DNA of 17,614 nt from Candidatus Culexmicrobium profundum. GTDB lineage: Archaea > Thermoproteota > Methanomethylicia > Culexarchaeales > Culexmicrobiaceae. The notes under the pieces were generated by a model. The model had not been told where the DNA came from, made no database searches, and saw only the letters and a program-made list of their open reading frames with translations. This document shows positions 14,718 to 17,614 of this stretch, in pieces (within the stretch, counting starts at the first letter, position 1; every line of letters starts with the position of its first letter). Location of the stretch: NCBI GenBank assembly GCA_025061245.1, contig JANZKD010000024.1:1-17614 (forward strand), in the 5' to 3' direction. The position numbers were made by a program, and so were the translations under genes.

Positions 14718-14954
14718 CTACTCCCTTTTAATTATGCTAACATTTCTTATTCCCTTTTTCGTGACTGTTACTATTATTTTTCCCCAAATTTCAAGTTTCA
14801 TTAATGCTTTGTTAAATTCTCTGAAGGATAGGTCATTATACATTTGTTTTAAGTTTTCATAGAGTTCGATGTCGCGCATTGCTTCCTTTTTGCTTAGAAT
14901 CGTCATTAATGCTATTTCTAGTGGTTCTGAAACCCATATTTGTTCTTTAACCAT
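14718..14954 (-). CDS. Small conserved-looking winged-helix-like protein between cdc48 and fen1
   Basis: I do not recognise the family. From ATG 14954 the product has 78 residues; an alternative ATG at 14966 adds four. GGTG six bases before 14954 supports the shorter form. The sequence is helix-rich (EPLEIALMTILSKKEAMRDI; LYENLKQMYND), then LSFREFNKALMKLEIWGKII, then a short strand pair with KKGIRNVSI. The helix-helix-hairpin order with a Gly-Lys turn looks like a winged helix such as those in MarR- or DUF-type small DNA-binding or interaction domains. The gene is squeezed between cdc48 (stop 13 nt upstream) and fen1 (2 nt downstream), so it is probably translated from the same mRNA. It could regulate that operon or act as an adaptor; both are guesses. 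Confidence 0.7.
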   Translation of the reverse strand: MVKEQIWVSEPLEIALMTILSKKEAMRDIELYENLKQMYNDLSFREFNKALMKLEIWGKIIVTVTKKGIRNVSIIKRE

Positions 14955-14967
14955 GTTTACCACCATC

Positions 14968-17169
<2,202 letters not shown>

Positions 17170-17219
17170 GTATTTCCCCAGCTCTCCAATTTCTAGACTC
17201 TACTACGATAATATTGAAG

Positions 17220-17227
17220 TATATATT
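17220..17227 (-). promoter_or_regulatory. Putative TATA box for the cdc48-fen1 operon
   Basis: AATATATA on the minus strand is centred about 54 nt before the cdc48 ATG, predicting transcription start near 17197 and a leader of about 27 nt. It lies in the 77-nt gap after the aEF-1beta gene. Confidence 0.4.
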
Positions 17228-17246
17228 TTGTAATAAATCTTTATGA

Positions 17247-17519
17247 TTACATCATCCTCGTTACATATTCAACTTCAACTTGACTTACTAATGGTACGCT
17301 CATTATTGCTTCTTCTAGTATTGTTGTTCCTCCCTCAGTTTGTTCAGGCATTATAATTCCCATTTTAAGGGCAGATAGGCCAAATGCAATTGGTTCCTTA
17401 GCTGTTTGAACTATTTTCATTCCCTCAGGTAATGCCTTTGCAATTTCATTTTCTATTTCCTTTAAATCTGTATCTGCTTCTTTTGGATAAACTTTAACGA
17501 TAACAAATACTTTTCCCAT
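17247..17519 (-). CDS. ef1b: Elongation factor 1-beta (archaeal aEF-1beta)
   Basis: aEF-1beta is the guanine-nucleotide exchange factor for EF-1alpha in translation. The 90-residue protein shows the complete small ferredoxin-like fold: VFVIVKVYPKEADTDLKEIE, IAFGLSALKMGIIMPE and VPLVSQVEVEYVTRM. Length and C-terminal VEVEYVTR pattern match the family. GGAGATGA lies just before the ATG. It follows the zinc-ribbon gene by about 11 nt; those two are commonly paired in archaea and probably make one transcript. Confidence 0.96.
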   Translation of the reverse strand: MGKVFVIVKVYPKEADTDLKEIENEIAKALPEGMKIVQTAKEPIAFGLSALKMGIIMPEQTEGGTTILEEAIMSVPLVSQVEVEYVTRMM

Positions 17520-17530
17520 TTTCTCATCTC

Positions 17531-17614
17531 CTATGGTCCCTCAAATCCACATTTAGGACACTTGTATGGATTTGCAATTGTCCTGCAACGCCAACATCTC
17601 CATAATGTTATTTC
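17531..17614 (-). CDS. Zinc-ribbon translation-associated protein, C-terminal fragment (5' end outside window)
   Basis: On the minus strand the frame enters at the window edge and ends with TAG at 17533-17531, giving 27 residues. The fragment has a CWRC pair and a CPKCGFEGP ending: two CxxC knuckles of a zinc ribbon. This ending is typical of the small archaeal Zn-ribbon proteins of COG2888, annotated as RNA-binding proteins with a function in translation, which commonly neighbour aEF-1beta. The N-terminal knuckles lie outside. The CDS ends 11 nt before the aEF-1beta ATG. Confidence 0.8.
   Translation of the reverse strand, partial: EITLWRCWRCRTIANPYKCPKCGFEGP

Overview
This is an archaeal chromosomal segment. 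The evidence is a set of archaeal information-processing genes: the PolD small subunit, FEN1, Cdc48/VCP, a 20S proteasome beta subunit, diphthine synthase, Trm5, Taw1/TYW1, aEF-1beta with its usual zinc-ribbon neighbour, DUF371 and DUF434. The DNA is AT-rich, but both tRNAs have very GC-rich stems and encode their CCA ends, which fits a thermophile. Start sites often carry GGTGA or GGAG Shine-Dalgarno sequences, and several intergenic gaps hold archaeal TATA-like boxes. DNA polymerase D argues against a typical crenarchaeote. The beta subunit without a catalytic Thr and the tRNA intron at an unusual position recall TACK lineages. My best guess is a deep-branching thermophilic TACK or related archaeon; the exact phylum cannot be settled from this window.

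Layout. 1-914: the 3' end of leuS followed 4 nt later by a DUF434/DUF5616 putative nuclease, on the + strand. 1113-2783: a two-gene ABC-2 type exporter (ATPase and permease), possibly preceded by a 25-codon peptide. 2833-2931 (-): tRNA-Arg(UCU) with a noncanonical intron. 2963-7222 (-): an apparent operon of DP1 (PolD small subunit), thiL and a radical SAM protein with a C-terminal helix-hairpin-helix. 7394-7990 (+): a proteasome beta subunit that lacks Thr1. 7999-8955 (-): Taw1. 9024-9689 (+): endonuclease V. 9669-11208 (-): dph5 and a DUF357-nucleotidyltransferase fusion. 11322-11398 (+): tRNA-Lys(UUU). 11463-12527 (+): trm5. 12520-12942 (-): DUF371. 12983-13672 (+): pcm. 13669-17169 (-): cdc48, a small winged-helix-like protein and fen1. 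17247-17614 (-): aEF-1beta and the C-terminus of a zinc-ribbon protein.

How the genes relate. Most act in translation (LeuRS, two tRNAs, aEF-1beta, the zinc-ribbon protein, diphthamide and wyosine modification), DNA replication and repair (DP1, FEN1, EndoV), or protein quality control (Cdc48, proteasome beta, Pcm). Trm5 makes m1G37, which Taw1 then converts to 4-demethylwyosine. Genes are packed tightly, with overlapping or abutting ends. I see no mobile element, CRISPR array or defence island. The region is mainly a conserved core segment; its oddities are in details: the Thr-less proteasome subunit, the tRNA intron, the atypical ABC ATPase, the small cdc48-fen1 linker gene and strand-dependent codon usage.
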